Origin: CAZCAC01 sp964496575
GTDB taxonomy: Bacteria > Planctomycetota > UBA1135 > GCA-002686595
Direction: 5' to 3'
DNA: 64,000 bases
NCBI GenBank assembly: GCA_964496575.1
Contig: CAZCAC010000005.1
Coordinates: 62,001 to 126,000, forward strand
The notes under the pieces were generated by a model that worked only from the letters and a program-made list of their open reading frames with translations, was not told where the DNA came from and did no database searches. Positions 8,895-16,978 of the stretch are shown here, one piece after another; within the stretch, counting starts at the first letter, position 1, and every line of letters begins with the position of its first letter. Position numbers and translations under genes: made by a program.

Positions 8895-10046
8895 ATGAGA
8901 GGAGAGTCCTGCGTCCCCCACGTCCTGCACGTCTTCTCCACCTTCGTGCCGGCGGGGCCGGAGGTGCGCACGGTCCGGATGATGAACGCGTGGGGGGAGG
9001 ACTTTCGACATTCTATCCTCGCCATCGACGGACGCACCGACGCGCAGGAGCTCTTGAAGGAGATCGTGCCGTACCAGGTGCTCGATCCGCTGCCGCGAGC
9101 GGGCACAGCGAAGACGGTGCGCGCGCTACGGCGGCTCCTGAAGGTCGAGCACCCCGACCTCGTCTGCAGCTACAACTGGGGCGCGTTCGATGCCGTGATC
9201 GCCACGCGCCTCAGCGGCCTGAAGCAGCGCCACCTCCACCACGAGGACGGCTTCAACTCCGACGAGGCGCATAGCTTCAAGCAGCGTCGCGTGTGGATGC
9301 GCCGCCTCTTCCTCCGCGGCGTGGCGAGGGTGATCGTGCCCTCGGGCCGGCTGCACGGGATCGCCACGGAGCTGTGGAAGCTGCCCGCGGTGCGGGTCGC
9401 GCTGGTGCCGAACGGGATCGACCTGACGGCCCTCGCCGGCGGCGAGGGCGACCCGGAGCGGCGCGCCGAGCTCGGGATCCCCGAGGACGCGCCGGTGATC
9501 GGCTTCGTCGGCCACCTGCGCGCGGTCAAGCGAGCCGACCGGCTGCTCCGCGTCTGCGCGCGGATCGGTGGCGAGGTGCCGCCGCACCTGCTCATCCTCG
9601 GCGAGGGGGAGCAGCGGGACTCGATCGTGAGCCTCGCCCGCGAGCTCGGGATCGAGCCCCGGGTTCACCTCGTCGGCCACCAGGGGGAGACCGCGCCGTG
9701 GTACCGGCTGATGGACGCCTTCACCCTGACCTCCGACAGCGAGCAGATGCCGGTCGCGCTGCTCGAGGCGATGGCGAGCTCCCTGCCGTGCGTCTCCACC
9801 GACGTCGGGGACGTGCGGCGGATCCTGCCCGTGGCGCAGGGCGACTATGTGGTGCCGCTCTCGGGCGCGGAGCTCGAGGCGCGCCTGGCGACGGCGTTCG
9901 AACAGATCCTCGGCGACGCGACCCTCGCGAGGAATCTCGGCGCGGCGAACCGCGCGCGCGTCGAGGAGCGCTACGCTTTCGCGACGATGCTGGACACCTA
10001 TCGAGAGCTGTACGACAAGACCCTGTGGGTCGCGGGCGGGTACTGA
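8895..10046 (+). CDS. GT4-family glycosyltransferase
   Basis: A 383-residue GT-B fold glycosyltransferase. The N-terminal acceptor half contains HVLHVFSTFVPAGPEVRTVR, with the glycine-rich opening expected of the family. The C-terminal half has IGFVGHLRAVKRADRL and the GT4 donor-binding E-x7-E region, seen here as DSEQMPVALLEAMASSLPCV. It would transfer a sugar from a nucleotide donor to a lipid-linked or polysaccharide acceptor at the inner membrane. It lies 7 bases after the dehydrogenase fusion and 2 bases before a NUDIX gene, so the three probably form one operon. The weak CGGAG before the ATG at 8895 supports that start. The acceptor is unknown. Confidence 0.88.
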   Translation: MRGESCVPHVLHVFSTFVPAGPEVRTVRMMNAWGEDFRHSILAIDGRTDAQELLKEIVPYQVLDPLPRAGTAKTVRALRRLLKVEHPDLVCSYNWGAFDAVIATRLSGLKQRHLHHEDGFNSDEAHSFKQRRVWMRRLFLRGVARVIVPSGRLHGIATELWKLPAVRVALVPNGIDLTALAGGEGDPERRAELGIPEDAPVIGFVGHLRAVKRADRLLRVCARIGGEVPPHLLILGEGEQRDSIVSLARELGIEPRVHLVGHQGETAPWYRLMDAFTLTSDSEQMPVALLEAMASSLPCVSTDVGDVRRILPVAQGDYVVPLSGAELEARLATAFEQILGDATLARNLGAANRARVEERYAFATMLDTYRELYDKTLWVAGGY

Positions 10047-10048
10047 AC

Positions 10049-10660
10049 GTGGCTGACGAAACCGACGGCCCCTTTCCCGGCGACGGGGAGCCGGTCGACC
10101 CGATCCCGTTCCCGCCCTTCGGGCTCGAGTCTTCCGAGCGGATCTACGACTCGCCGTGGTGCGGCCTGCGCCGCGACCAGGTGATCCTGCCCGACGGCTC
10201 GCTGCAGGAGTACCACGTCTTCGAGATCACCGACGCGGTGGTCGTCGTCCCGGTGCGGACCGACGGGGCGATCGTGATGGTGGGCCAGTACCGCTACCCG
10301 CACGGCAAGACGCACTGGGAGATGCCCGCGGGCCGCATGGCCGAGGGCGAGACCCCCGCCGAGACCGCCGCGCGCGAGCTGGCCGAGGAGACCGGTTACC
10401 GGGCGGGCCGCCTGGTCGCGCTCCCCGGCTTCTACCCGACCAACGGGATCAGCGCACACTACGCGCACGCCTTCATTGCGCTCGATTGCGAGAAGGTCGC
10501 CGAGGCGACTCCGGAGGCGAGCGAGCAGATCGTCATCCGCGCGTTCACCCGCGAGCAGGCCGAGGGACTGCTCGACGCGGGGCTCCTGCAGGACGGCTTC
10601 ACCTCGCTCTCGCTCCTGTACTACCTGCGCTGGCGTGAGCGGGGCGGCTCGGCGAGGTAG
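10049..10660 (+). CDS. NUDIX hydrolase, ADP-ribose pyrophosphatase-like
   Basis: A 203-residue NUDIX hydrolase. The complete 23-residue NUDIX box G-x5-E-x7-REUxEExGU is present around residues 94-116, ending in RELAEETGY, and would bind the catalytic divalent metals. The preceding VVVVPVRTDGAIVMVGQYR and the E-MPAGR segment are typical of ADP-ribose/ADP-sugar pyrophosphatases, which cleave nucleotide sugars to the nucleotide and sugar phosphate. The start is a GTG at 10049, two bases after the glycosyltransferase stop. The N-terminal 30 residues are acidic and proline-rich. Being in an operon with a glycosyltransferase fits a housekeeping role on nucleotide sugars. Confidence 0.88.
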   Translation: MADETDGPFPGDGEPVDPIPFPPFGLESSERIYDSPWCGLRRDQVILPDGSLQEYHVFEITDAVVVVPVRTDGAIVMVGQYRYPHGKTHWEMPAGRMAEGETPAETAARELAEETGYRAGRLVALPGFYPTNGISAHYAHAFIALDCEKVAEATPEASEQIVIRAFTREQAEGLLDAGLLQDGFTSLSLLYYLRWRERGGSAR

Positions 10661-10669
10661 GATGCGCGC

Positions 10670-11419
10670 ATGAAGCGCTTCCTCCCCATCGTCGTCTCCG
10701 CCACGCTCCCCCTCCTCCTCCTGACCGGCAGCTGCGGCGAGCCGCCCTGCGGCTGCGGTGAGGATTCCGACCCCGCCGAGACCGAGGCAGGCCCGGCCTA
10801 CGTCCAGGACTTCGCCACGGAGGCGGTGCTCGAGGAGCTCCAGCTCACCGATCCCGAGGCCTGGGACTGGAGCGACGAGGGCGGGGTCACGTCCCTGGAG
10901 CTACTCGGCAAGAGCGAGTACTCCCCGCCGTTTCGCTCGCCGCACTCGATCGCGCTGATCGACGAGCTGCTCGTCGCGGACTTCGACCTGGACGTGGACC
11001 TGATGCAGACGGGTCGGGAGTACGGGCACCGCGACATGTGCCTCTTCTTCGGCTTCGAGTCCCCGTCGCGCTTCTACTACGTCCACCTCGCCTCACAACC
11101 CGACCCGCACGCGCACAACATCTTCCTGGTCGACGACGCTCCGCGACGGGCGATCTCACCGGTGGGCGAGAAGGGGATCGACTGGGGCGAAGAGATCTGG
11201 CACCACGTGCGGATCGAGCGGCGGGTCGAGAGCGGCACGATCCGGGTCTTCTTCGACGATATGGAGACGCCGGTGCTGGAGACGGTGGACAAGACCCTCT
11301 CGTGGGGCCGGGTCGGTTTCGGTTCCTTCGACGACTCGGGGCGGGTTGCCAGGCTTCGCGTCTCCGCGCCGGAGGTGAAGAAGCCGGAGCCGGGACGGCA
11401 AGTTTTCCCCGAGAAGTAG
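10670..11419 (+). CDS. Putative lipoprotein with LamG/DUF1080-like fold
   Basis: A 249-residue exported protein. The N-terminus MKRFLPIVVSATLPLLLL followed by TGSC resembles a lipoprotein signal, although the lipobox is imperfect; the mature start is unusually Cys-rich (CGEPPCGCGE). The body reads as a beta-sandwich of the concanavalin/LamG type, with segments such as CLFFGFESPSRFYYVHL and GRVGFGSFDDSGRVARLRV, which resemble DUF1080-like glycan-binding or hydrolase domains. It follows the NUDIX gene by 9 bases and is the last gene before a large inverted repeat. A role in binding or cutting a surface polysaccharide is an inference from the fold and the upstream glycosyltransferase. Confidence 0.65.
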   Translation: MKRFLPIVVSATLPLLLLTGSCGEPPCGCGEDSDPAETEAGPAYVQDFATEAVLEELQLTDPEAWDWSDEGGVTSLELLGKSEYSPPFRSPHSIALIDELLVADFDLDVDLMQTGREYGHRDMCLFFGFESPSRFYYVHLASQPDPHAHNIFLVDDAPRRAISPVGEKGIDWGEEIWHHVRIERRVESGTIRVFFDDMETPVLETVDKTLSWGRVGFGSFDDSGRVARLRVSAPEVKKPEPGRQVFPEK

Positions 11420-11490
11420 TTCCTCACGACCGAGGCGCTATTCGCTTCGATGGCGACATGGCAGCTGCGCGGAACGGGGGTATTCCATTC

Positions 11491-11902
11491 GGACACAGAG
11501 GAGACGGAGAACACAGCGGTTTCACACGGAGATCACTGAGACGCGGAGCGACACAAAGGGAACAGAGGACACGGTGAGTTCACCGGGGGAACGGAGATCA
11601 CGGAGGTATCGGAATGGTTGGGGCACGGAGTACCACTGAGGACACGGAGAAGAACAGCGCGGCCTCATCGGCCACGTCGCCTGATCCGAGTCTCCACAGC
11701 TTCTGGTTCTAGCTCGACACGAACTCAGCTCGGCCAAGGGTCACCTCTGCGATCTCCGTTCCCTCCGTGTCGAAGCCAATCTGAATACTCCGTGATCTCT
11801 GTTCCTCCTCCAGCTCACCGTGTCCTCTGTTCCCTCTGTGTCGCTCTGCGTCTCAGTGATCTCCGTGTGAAGCCGCCGTGTTCTCTGTATCCCTCTGTGT
11901 CC
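11491..11902. repeat. Large inverted repeat, 115-base arms
   Basis: This dominates the 523-base gap 11420-11942 between two convergent genes. The left arm 11491-11605 is the reverse complement of 11788-11902, with an indel and scattered mismatches, close to nine matches in ten by eye. Each arm is itself built of short degenerate units of the type CACGGAG and ACAGAGGA. The 182-base centre holds further, weaker copies of these units in both orientations. The core CGGAGAACACAGCGGTTTC aligns with the repeats at 23744-23816 and 50968-51027, differing mostly by A/G swaps. It has no open frame, T-run or transposase gene. A structured RNA or a non-autonomous mobile element are both possible. Confidence 0.8.
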
Positions 11903-11942
11903 GTTCTGTCCATCAGGGGCATATGCAGCGCGATCGATACCG

Positions 11943-12890
11943 CTAGCGCTTCTCGCCGCTCCAGGCCTTCCAGGCGGCCTCGATCGCCTTCGCCTCCGCC
12001 ACGCCCCGGTACAGGACCACGCGGTAGCGGAACGTCCGTTCCTTCCCCACCGGCACCGTCAGATCCCCGGTGTGCGCCGGTTTCTTCTCGAAGTCATGCA
12101 CCCCGAACGGATTCGCCGCAACCAGCCCGTAGTCCCGGGCGTGCCACCAGGTCGGGTGCGCGTGGTTCGTCGGGTGGTCTAAGATCGCCACGCCGACTTC
12201 CTTCCCGTCGATCGGGCCCCAGTAGGTGATCCAGCGCGCGCGCTTGCCCCAGCAGTCCCGGTCCCGGACCCCCTCGCTGTTCAGGGCGCTGCCCTTCGCC
12301 ACCTTGCCCCGCAGGCGGAGTTCGGGGGCGAGGCGCAGGCCGAAGGTGCCCTCCTTGGTGTCGCCAAAGACCAGCGGCTCATCCAGAGGTTTCACCGTGA
12401 TCGCGAAGTCGACGAAGCGTCGCTCGGCCTCCGCCCGGAAAGTCGTCTCACGCTCCTCGGTCGCCACCGCCTCGCCGTCGCCGCCGACCCAGCGGAACGT
12501 CGTCTCCACCGTCGCCGAGCCCTCCCCCAGCTCGAGTTTCGGCTCACCCTCGAGGACGATGCGAGTCTTCACCCCGTGCCAGAAGCTGTGCCCGTTGACG
12601 TCGCCGTGCGCGAACCACAGCGAGCGGTGGTGCGGGTGGTCGTACTCCTCGCCCTCGCCCTTCTCGAAGGGGAAGTCCCGGGTCACCTTGATCCCGCCCG
12701 GCGCGAGCAGCGGGTACAGGCTGGGTTTCTTCCCGCCCTCCTCGACGAAGCGGAAGGTGGTGAAGAGCTCGCCGCCGGCGCGCACCTCGACCCCGGATTC
12801 GACCCGCTCGAGGGCGATCTCCTCCGGCTCCAGGACGGACGGCAGGGATCCACTCGCCACCAGGGCGAGAATCGCAGCGCTGATGATCAT
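11943..12890 (-). CDS. DUF6807 (PmoA-like) exported protein
   Basis: A 315-residue protein of the DUF6807 family (once labelled PmoA), common in bacteria that degrade polysaccharides and of unknown activity. The start is the ATG at 12890, preceded by GAGGAG, and it begins with a signal peptide (MIISAAILALVASGSLPSV). The family hallmarks are visible: YDHPHHRSLWFAHGDVNG near residue 85 and HPTNHAHPTWWHARDYGL near residue 245, both rich in His and aromatic residues that could bind metal or sugar. C-terminally it has the GKERTFRYRVVLYRG strand typical of the family. Its stop lies 40 bases from the inverted repeat at 11491-11902. The upstream gene is a GT39-like membrane protein 26 bases away. Confidence 0.85.
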   Translation of the reverse strand: MIISAAILALVASGSLPSVLEPEEIALERVESGVEVRAGGELFTTFRFVEEGGKKPSLYPLLAPGGIKVTRDFPFEKGEGEEYDHPHHRSLWFAHGDVNGHSFWHGVKTRIVLEGEPKLELGEGSATVETTFRWVGGDGEAVATEERETTFRAEAERRFVDFAITVKPLDEPLVFGDTKEGTFGLRLAPELRLRGKVAKGSALNSEGVRDRDCWGKRARWITYWGPIDGKEVGVAILDHPTNHAHPTWWHARDYGLVAANPFGVHDFEKKPAHTGDLTVPVGKERTFRYRVVLYRGVAEAKAIEAAWKAWSGEKR

Positions 12891-12916
12891 GGCCAGCTCC
12901 TCTCGGGGTTCCGTGT

Positions 12917-14698
12917 TCAGTCCAGAGGATACAGCCCGATCCACGGCCCGGGACGCTCCAGCCTCCAGAGCGTGACCAGCGGGAAGTCGAGCTCCATCGG
13001 CAGCCGCGCCTCGACGCCGGCCGAGCCGCGAAAGGGCGTGAAGACCTCCAGCGGCTCGATTCCCTCGACCCTCGCCGCGAGGAGGCTCTCGGCGGTTCCC
13101 GTGCCCAGGCGGTTGACCAGCAGAAGGTGGGTCGCCCCGAGCCGATCGAGCGCCTCGAAGGTGGTCTCGCCCGCCCGCGCCCGCAGGGAGGGGCGCACCT
13201 CGATCGTGCCCCGGCGCTCGTCGGTGGTACAGAGGTCCTCGACGAAGATCGCGTCGATCCCGCCCCCCAGCTCCCCGGCGACGAGGCGCTCCAGGCGGCG
13301 CGCCTCGCGGGTGTAGAGCGCGCTCCCCGTCGCCTCGCGAAGCGCGGCGAGGCGCTCGAGCGCGGCGCGGTCCAGGTCGGGTCTCGGTCCGTGGCGGTCC
13401 AGCGCCAGCGTTCCGGCGCCCTCGGCGAAGCGTCCAGCCACCGCCATCTCCGCGACGTTGCGGGTGTCCTCGCGGCCGAGCAGGACGCCGAGGCGCAGCG
13501 AGAGGAAGAGCGGAATCAGGAGCGCGAGCCCGAGCGCCACACGCACGCCGACCTTCCGCGACCGCAGAGCGTTCTCGACGAAGAGCCCCGCCGGCAGGGC
13601 GAGGAGCACCGTGAGCGGCAGGAGGTAGCGGGTGTGGTCGTTGGAGTGGGTCATGAAGAACGCGGCCCAGCCGAGGGCGAAGAGCCCGGCAGGCAGCGCC
13701 GCGCGGCGCTTCAGGAAGGGGACCAGCCCCAGGAGCGCGAGGACCAAGAGCGCCGGCGCGTAGCCGAAGAAGGACTTCGCCAGGCGCGGAAAGGTCTCCC
13801 AGCGGCGGAAGAAGTCGATCGATTGCCCGCCGATCGTCGCGTCGGCGACGCCGCCGCCGATCGTCTGCTCGTCCGCCGGCAGGCCGTGGACGAGGTAGGA
13901 GGGGTAGCCGACGCAGAGCGCCACCGCGAAGAAGACGCCGACGCAGATCACTCCCTGCTTCAGCCGCGCGGCGAACTCGGGCCCACGCCAGCCGAGCGGC
14001 GAGACGAGCCACGCGAGCCCCGGCAGACTGAGCACGAAGAGCCCCGACTGGTGGCACGACGCGGCCAGCGCTGCGGCGACGCCACACCAGAGCAGCATCT
14101 TCGCCTTCGGCTCCCGCGCGTAGCGGGCGGCGGGCCACGCGGCGAGCGCCGTGAAGAAGACCATCGGTACCCACGGCCGCTCCTGTACCGAGAAGTGCAC
14201 GTGCATCAACCCCGTCGCGACGAGCCACGCCGCGATCCAGGCCCCCGACCGCAGGCCGGCGGCGCGCGCCGCGAGGAAGATCACCAGCGGCGTCAGCGCG
14301 CCGAACAGGGCGACGAGGAAGCGCGCCAGGAGGTGCACCTCCTCGGGGTGCGCGATCACGTGGTCCTTGTACTCCGCGGTGCTGTTCCACTCACCCGAGA
14401 ACTTCCCGAGCGCGAAGTGACCGGCGTAGATCGGGAGCAGCGCGTACGGCAGGAGGTTCGGATAGGTCGAGTAGACACCGATCTCGGGGACGGGAGTCTT
14501 CTCCGCGGCCATGCCCAGCGCCGAGCGCACGATGTGCGTGTCGGGGAGGTAGCTGCGCGGCATCCCGTGATCCAGCGGGAAGATGCGCAGGAAGAGCGCG
14601 AAGAGGCAGATGACGAGGATCCCTAGCACGCTCCGCCTCGGCGAACGCGAGCTCTCCTCCGTGGGCGGACGAGAGTCCTCAGGCCTCGGGGTCGACAT
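12917..14698 (-). CDS. GT39/PMT-like membrane glycosyltransferase
   Basis: A 593-residue polytopic membrane protein. After a short Ser/Pro/Arg-rich head there is one membrane span (VLGILVICLFALFLRIFPLD). The next loop has DHGMPRSYLPDTHIVRSA, with the acidic residues placed as in the first periplasmic loop of PMT/ArnT enzymes. About ten more hydrophobic segments follow, then a periplasmic domain of about 190 residues. Such enzymes use polyprenyl-phosphate sugars to glycosylate proteins or lipids in the periplasm. The ATG at 14698 overlaps the end of rho by 20 bases, so it is probably co-transcribed with rho. The acceptor and donor are not evident, and membership of a different GT-C family is possible. 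Confidence 0.7.
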   Translation of the reverse strand: MSTPRPEDSRPPTEESSRSPRRSVLGILVICLFALFLRIFPLDHGMPRSYLPDTHIVRSALGMAAEKTPVPEIGVYSTYPNLLPYALLPIYAGHFALGKFSGEWNSTAEYKDHVIAHPEEVHLLARFLVALFGALTPLVIFLAARAAGLRSGAWIAAWLVATGLMHVHFSVQERPWVPMVFFTALAAWPAARYAREPKAKMLLWCGVAAALAASCHQSGLFVLSLPGLAWLVSPLGWRGPEFAARLKQGVICVGVFFAVALCVGYPSYLVHGLPADEQTIGGGVADATIGGQSIDFFRRWETFPRLAKSFFGYAPALLVLALLGLVPFLKRRAALPAGLFALGWAAFFMTHSNDHTRYLLPLTVLLALPAGLFVENALRSRKVGVRVALGLALLIPLFLSLRLGVLLGREDTRNVAEMAVAGRFAEGAGTLALDRHGPRPDLDRAALERLAALREATGSALYTREARRLERLVAGELGGGIDAIFVEDLCTTDERRGTIEVRPSLRARAGETTFEALDRLGATHLLLVNRLGTGTAESLLAARVEGIEPLEVFTPFRGSAGVEARLPMELDFPLVTLWRLERPGPWIGLYPLD

Positions 14699-16241
14699 CG
14701 AAGCGCTGGAGGAAGTCCTCGGTCTTCTCCACGTCCTCGAGCTTCTCGACCAGGAGCTCCACCGCCTCGATGAAGTTCATCTTCAGGAGCACCCGGCGCA
14801 AGGTGTTGATCCGCCTCAGCCGCTTCGAGGAGATCAGCTTCTCCTCCTTTCGCGTCCCCGACTTCTCGATGTCGATGGCGGGGAAGATGCGGCGATCGGA
14901 CAGCTTGCGATTGAGCACCAGCTCCATGTTGCCGGTGCCCTTGAACTCCTCGAAGATCAGCTGGTCCATCCGGCTGCCGGTATCGACCAGCGTGGTGCCG
15001 ATGATGGTCAGGCTGCCCGCGGTCTCGGTATTGCGCGCGCTGCCGAAGATCTGCCGCGGACGCTCCATCGCGCGGCTGTCGAGACCACCGCTCATCGTAC
15101 GGCCGCTGCCGCCGGTGTGGTTGTTGTAGGCGCGGGCGAGGCGGGTGATCGAGTCGAGCATCAGCACGACGTCCTCGCCGAGCTCGACCAGCCGCTGGCA
15201 ACGCTTCCAGACCGCCTCGGCGAGCGCCACGTGGTTCTTCGGTGTCTCGTCGCTGGTGGAGACGAAGACCTTGCCCGCGGTGCTGCGCACCCACTCGGTC
15301 GCCTCCTCGGGGCGCTCGTCGACCAGCAGCACCATCAGGTGCACGTCGGGGTAGCCGATCTCGATCCCCTTGGCGAACTGGCGCATGATCGTCGTCTTGC
15401 CGGTGCGCGGCGAGGCGACGATCAGGCCGCGCTGTCCGCGGCCGATCGGGGCGATGATGTCGACGATGCGCATCGACGACTCGTCGGTGATGTCCCCCAC
15501 CTGGTAGTGGAAGTCGGGGTCGATGGTGGTGAGGCTCTTGAAGCCACGCACCTGGGAGAGCTCCTTCGGCGGACGGCCATCGATGGTGATCACGTCCTCG
15601 AGCTGCGACTTGTGCTTCTTGCCCTTGCTGGTGGGGCCGGTGACGATCGATCCATCGCGCAGCTTGTAGCGCTGGATCAGCCGCTGCGGGACGAAGGTGT
15701 CCTGCTTCGAGGGGATGTACTGGGCCTCCTCCCGGCGCAGCGTGCCGTAGCCTCCCTTCTCGGAGACGAACATGCCGGTCCCGATCGGGGCCTTCTCGTC
15801 GATCACCGCGGTGCCGCCGGGGCGGTCCTTGCCGCGGCCGCGCTTGCCGCGCGAGCGCCGGCCCGACTGCCCACCGGCCTTGCCGTTGGAGCGTGATCCG
15901 CCCCCCTGCTGGCGGGCGCCACCCCCGTCGGAGCCGGCCTCGCCCTCTCCCTCGCCGCCCTTCTTCTTGCGGCGACGGCGGCCACCGCGCCGGGAGCTGC
16001 CCCGCCGCTTCTCGGCCCTGCGGTAGTCCTTGCGGGCGCCGCCGCCGGAATCCCGCTCCTTCTCCCGGTTCTGGCGCTCGCCGCCGGTGGAGTCGGAGTC
16101 GGCGACCGTGGAGGACGCGCCGCCCTCGCCGGTACTCTCCGACTTCTTGGCCTTCGCCGGCTTGCCGGCCTTCGCCGGTTTTGCCGCCTTGCCGGCCTTT
16201 TCGGCCTTCTTGGCCTTCCCGGCCTTGCCGGAGCGCTCCAT
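14679..16241 (-). CDS. rho: Transcription termination factor Rho
   Basis: A 520-residue Rho, the hexameric RNA helicase that terminates transcription. The C-terminal 375 residues are canonical: an OB-like RNA-binding segment (GYGTLRREEAQYIPSKQDTF), the P-loop SPRTGKTT, Walker B (VVLMLDSITRLARAYN), the Q loop and the R loop (NRKLSDRRIFPAID). The N-terminal helical Rho_N domain is replaced by about 150 residues of Lys/Ala then Gly/Arg/Ser low complexity. The start is uncertain: ATG at 16241 is used here, but a TTG at 16295 has GCGAGGAT in good position and would add 18 residues. The many hairpins lacking T-runs in this window would fit Rho-dependent ends. Confidence 0.93.
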   Translation of the reverse strand: MERSGKAGKAKKAEKAGKAAKPAKAGKPAKAKKSESTGEGGASSTVADSDSTGGERQNREKERDSGGGARKDYRRAEKRRGSSRRGGRRRRKKKGGEGEGEAGSDGGGARQQGGGSRSNGKAGGQSGRRSRGKRGRGKDRPGGTAVIDEKAPIGTGMFVSEKGGYGTLRREEAQYIPSKQDTFVPQRLIQRYKLRDGSIVTGPTSKGKKHKSQLEDVITIDGRPPKELSQVRGFKSLTTIDPDFHYQVGDITDESSMRIVDIIAPIGRGQRGLIVASPRTGKTTIMRQFAKGIEIGYPDVHLMVLLVDERPEEATEWVRSTAGKVFVSTSDETPKNHVALAEAVWKRCQRLVELGEDVVLMLDSITRLARAYNNHTGGSGRTMSGGLDSRAMERPRQIFGSARNTETAGSLTIIGTTLVDTGSRMDQLIFEEFKGTGNMELVLNRKLSDRRIFPAIDIEKSGTRKEEKLISSKRLRRINTLRRVLLKMNFIEAVELLVEKLEDVEKTEDFLQRFDVDPEA

Positions 16242-16660
16242 GGCGCCGAAGGGGAGGTTCTCGGGCTTGATCGTGGTCTGGTCCTTGGAGGCCAAGAGGA
16301 TCCTCGCTTGACATGCGGTCGTGGGTCGCCCGCGGGATGCGGGGCCCGGGAGACCCCGAGACTCTGGCTCGGAGTACAACTGCAGCGCGTGCGCGACAGC
16401 GGCATCACGCTTCCCATCTGCCCCCGGGGCTCGGGCGAGCTCCCTCTGGGACGGAAACCGGGGCTGAATGGCGTCCCCTGGCAGATCCTCCCGAGCTCGG
16501 GAGGAGTTCGCGGCCAGGTCCCTCGACCGGCCTGCCCGGACGGCCGAAGCGACTTCCAGCCTACCGAACGGGGGCGCGCGGACAATGGGGTTTCCCCCAT
16601 CTCAACACATTTATCGAGCGGGAGGGCCGGCTACCCTGAACTGGGTATCAAAAGGGCCCC
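16242..16660. other. Intergenic region upstream of rho
   Basis: This is the rho leader and the space after the tRNA-Pro terminator. It holds a small ATGGGG/CCCCAT hairpin at 16585-16600. No strong promoter was identified, and the open frames crossing it look like chance. A long leader is common for rho genes that control their own expression, but no attenuator can be shown here. Confidence 0.35.
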
Positions 16661-16694
16661 AAAAAGGGGACAGAAACCGGCTCCAGGGGTCCCC
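16661..16694 (-). terminator. Terminator of tRNA-Pro
   Basis: On the minus strand GGGGAC (16694-16689) pairs with GTCCCC (16671-16666) around a loop that can itself partly pair, followed by five Ts (16665-16661). It lies about 60 bases after the tRNA. The stem is only six pairs, but the T-run is clear. Confidence 0.5.
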
Positions 16695-16751
16695 GGGGGG
16701 AGTGGGGCGAGCCTCGCTCCTCGGCCGCTCCACGCGGGGCGGTCCCGGGAC

Positions 16752-16828
<77 letters not shown>

Positions 16829-16849
16829 ATCCCGCGAAAGCGGAGAGGG

Positions 16850-16878
16850 ACGATAGGCCGAGTCGGGCCCCCCGTCAA
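16850..16878 (-). promoter_or_regulatory. Sigma-70 type promoter of tRNA-Pro
   Basis: On the minus strand the -35 box TTGACG (16878-16873) and the -10 box TATCGT (16855-16850) are separated by exactly 17 bases. The start of transcription would fall about 15 bases before the mature tRNA 5' end. This is the clearest sigma-70 promoter in the window. Confidence 0.75.
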
Positions 16879-16978
16879 GCCGGGGCTCGATCCTCCTCGC
16901 CGGAGATCGCCGCGGCGGGGCGGATCGGAGCCGGTTTCGCGGCCGCCGACATCCCCTCGGGGAGGAGCGACGGGGGGC

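Noticed and set aside
6593..9106. Long antisense frame of 837 codons opposite the dehydrogenase fusion
   Set aside because: The composition (Leu/Arg/Glu/Val repeats) is that of an antisense shadow, while the plus strand carries clear enzyme motifs.
11420..11942. An insertion sequence
   Set aside because: Inverted repeats are long, but there is no transposase frame between them and no target-site duplication was evident.
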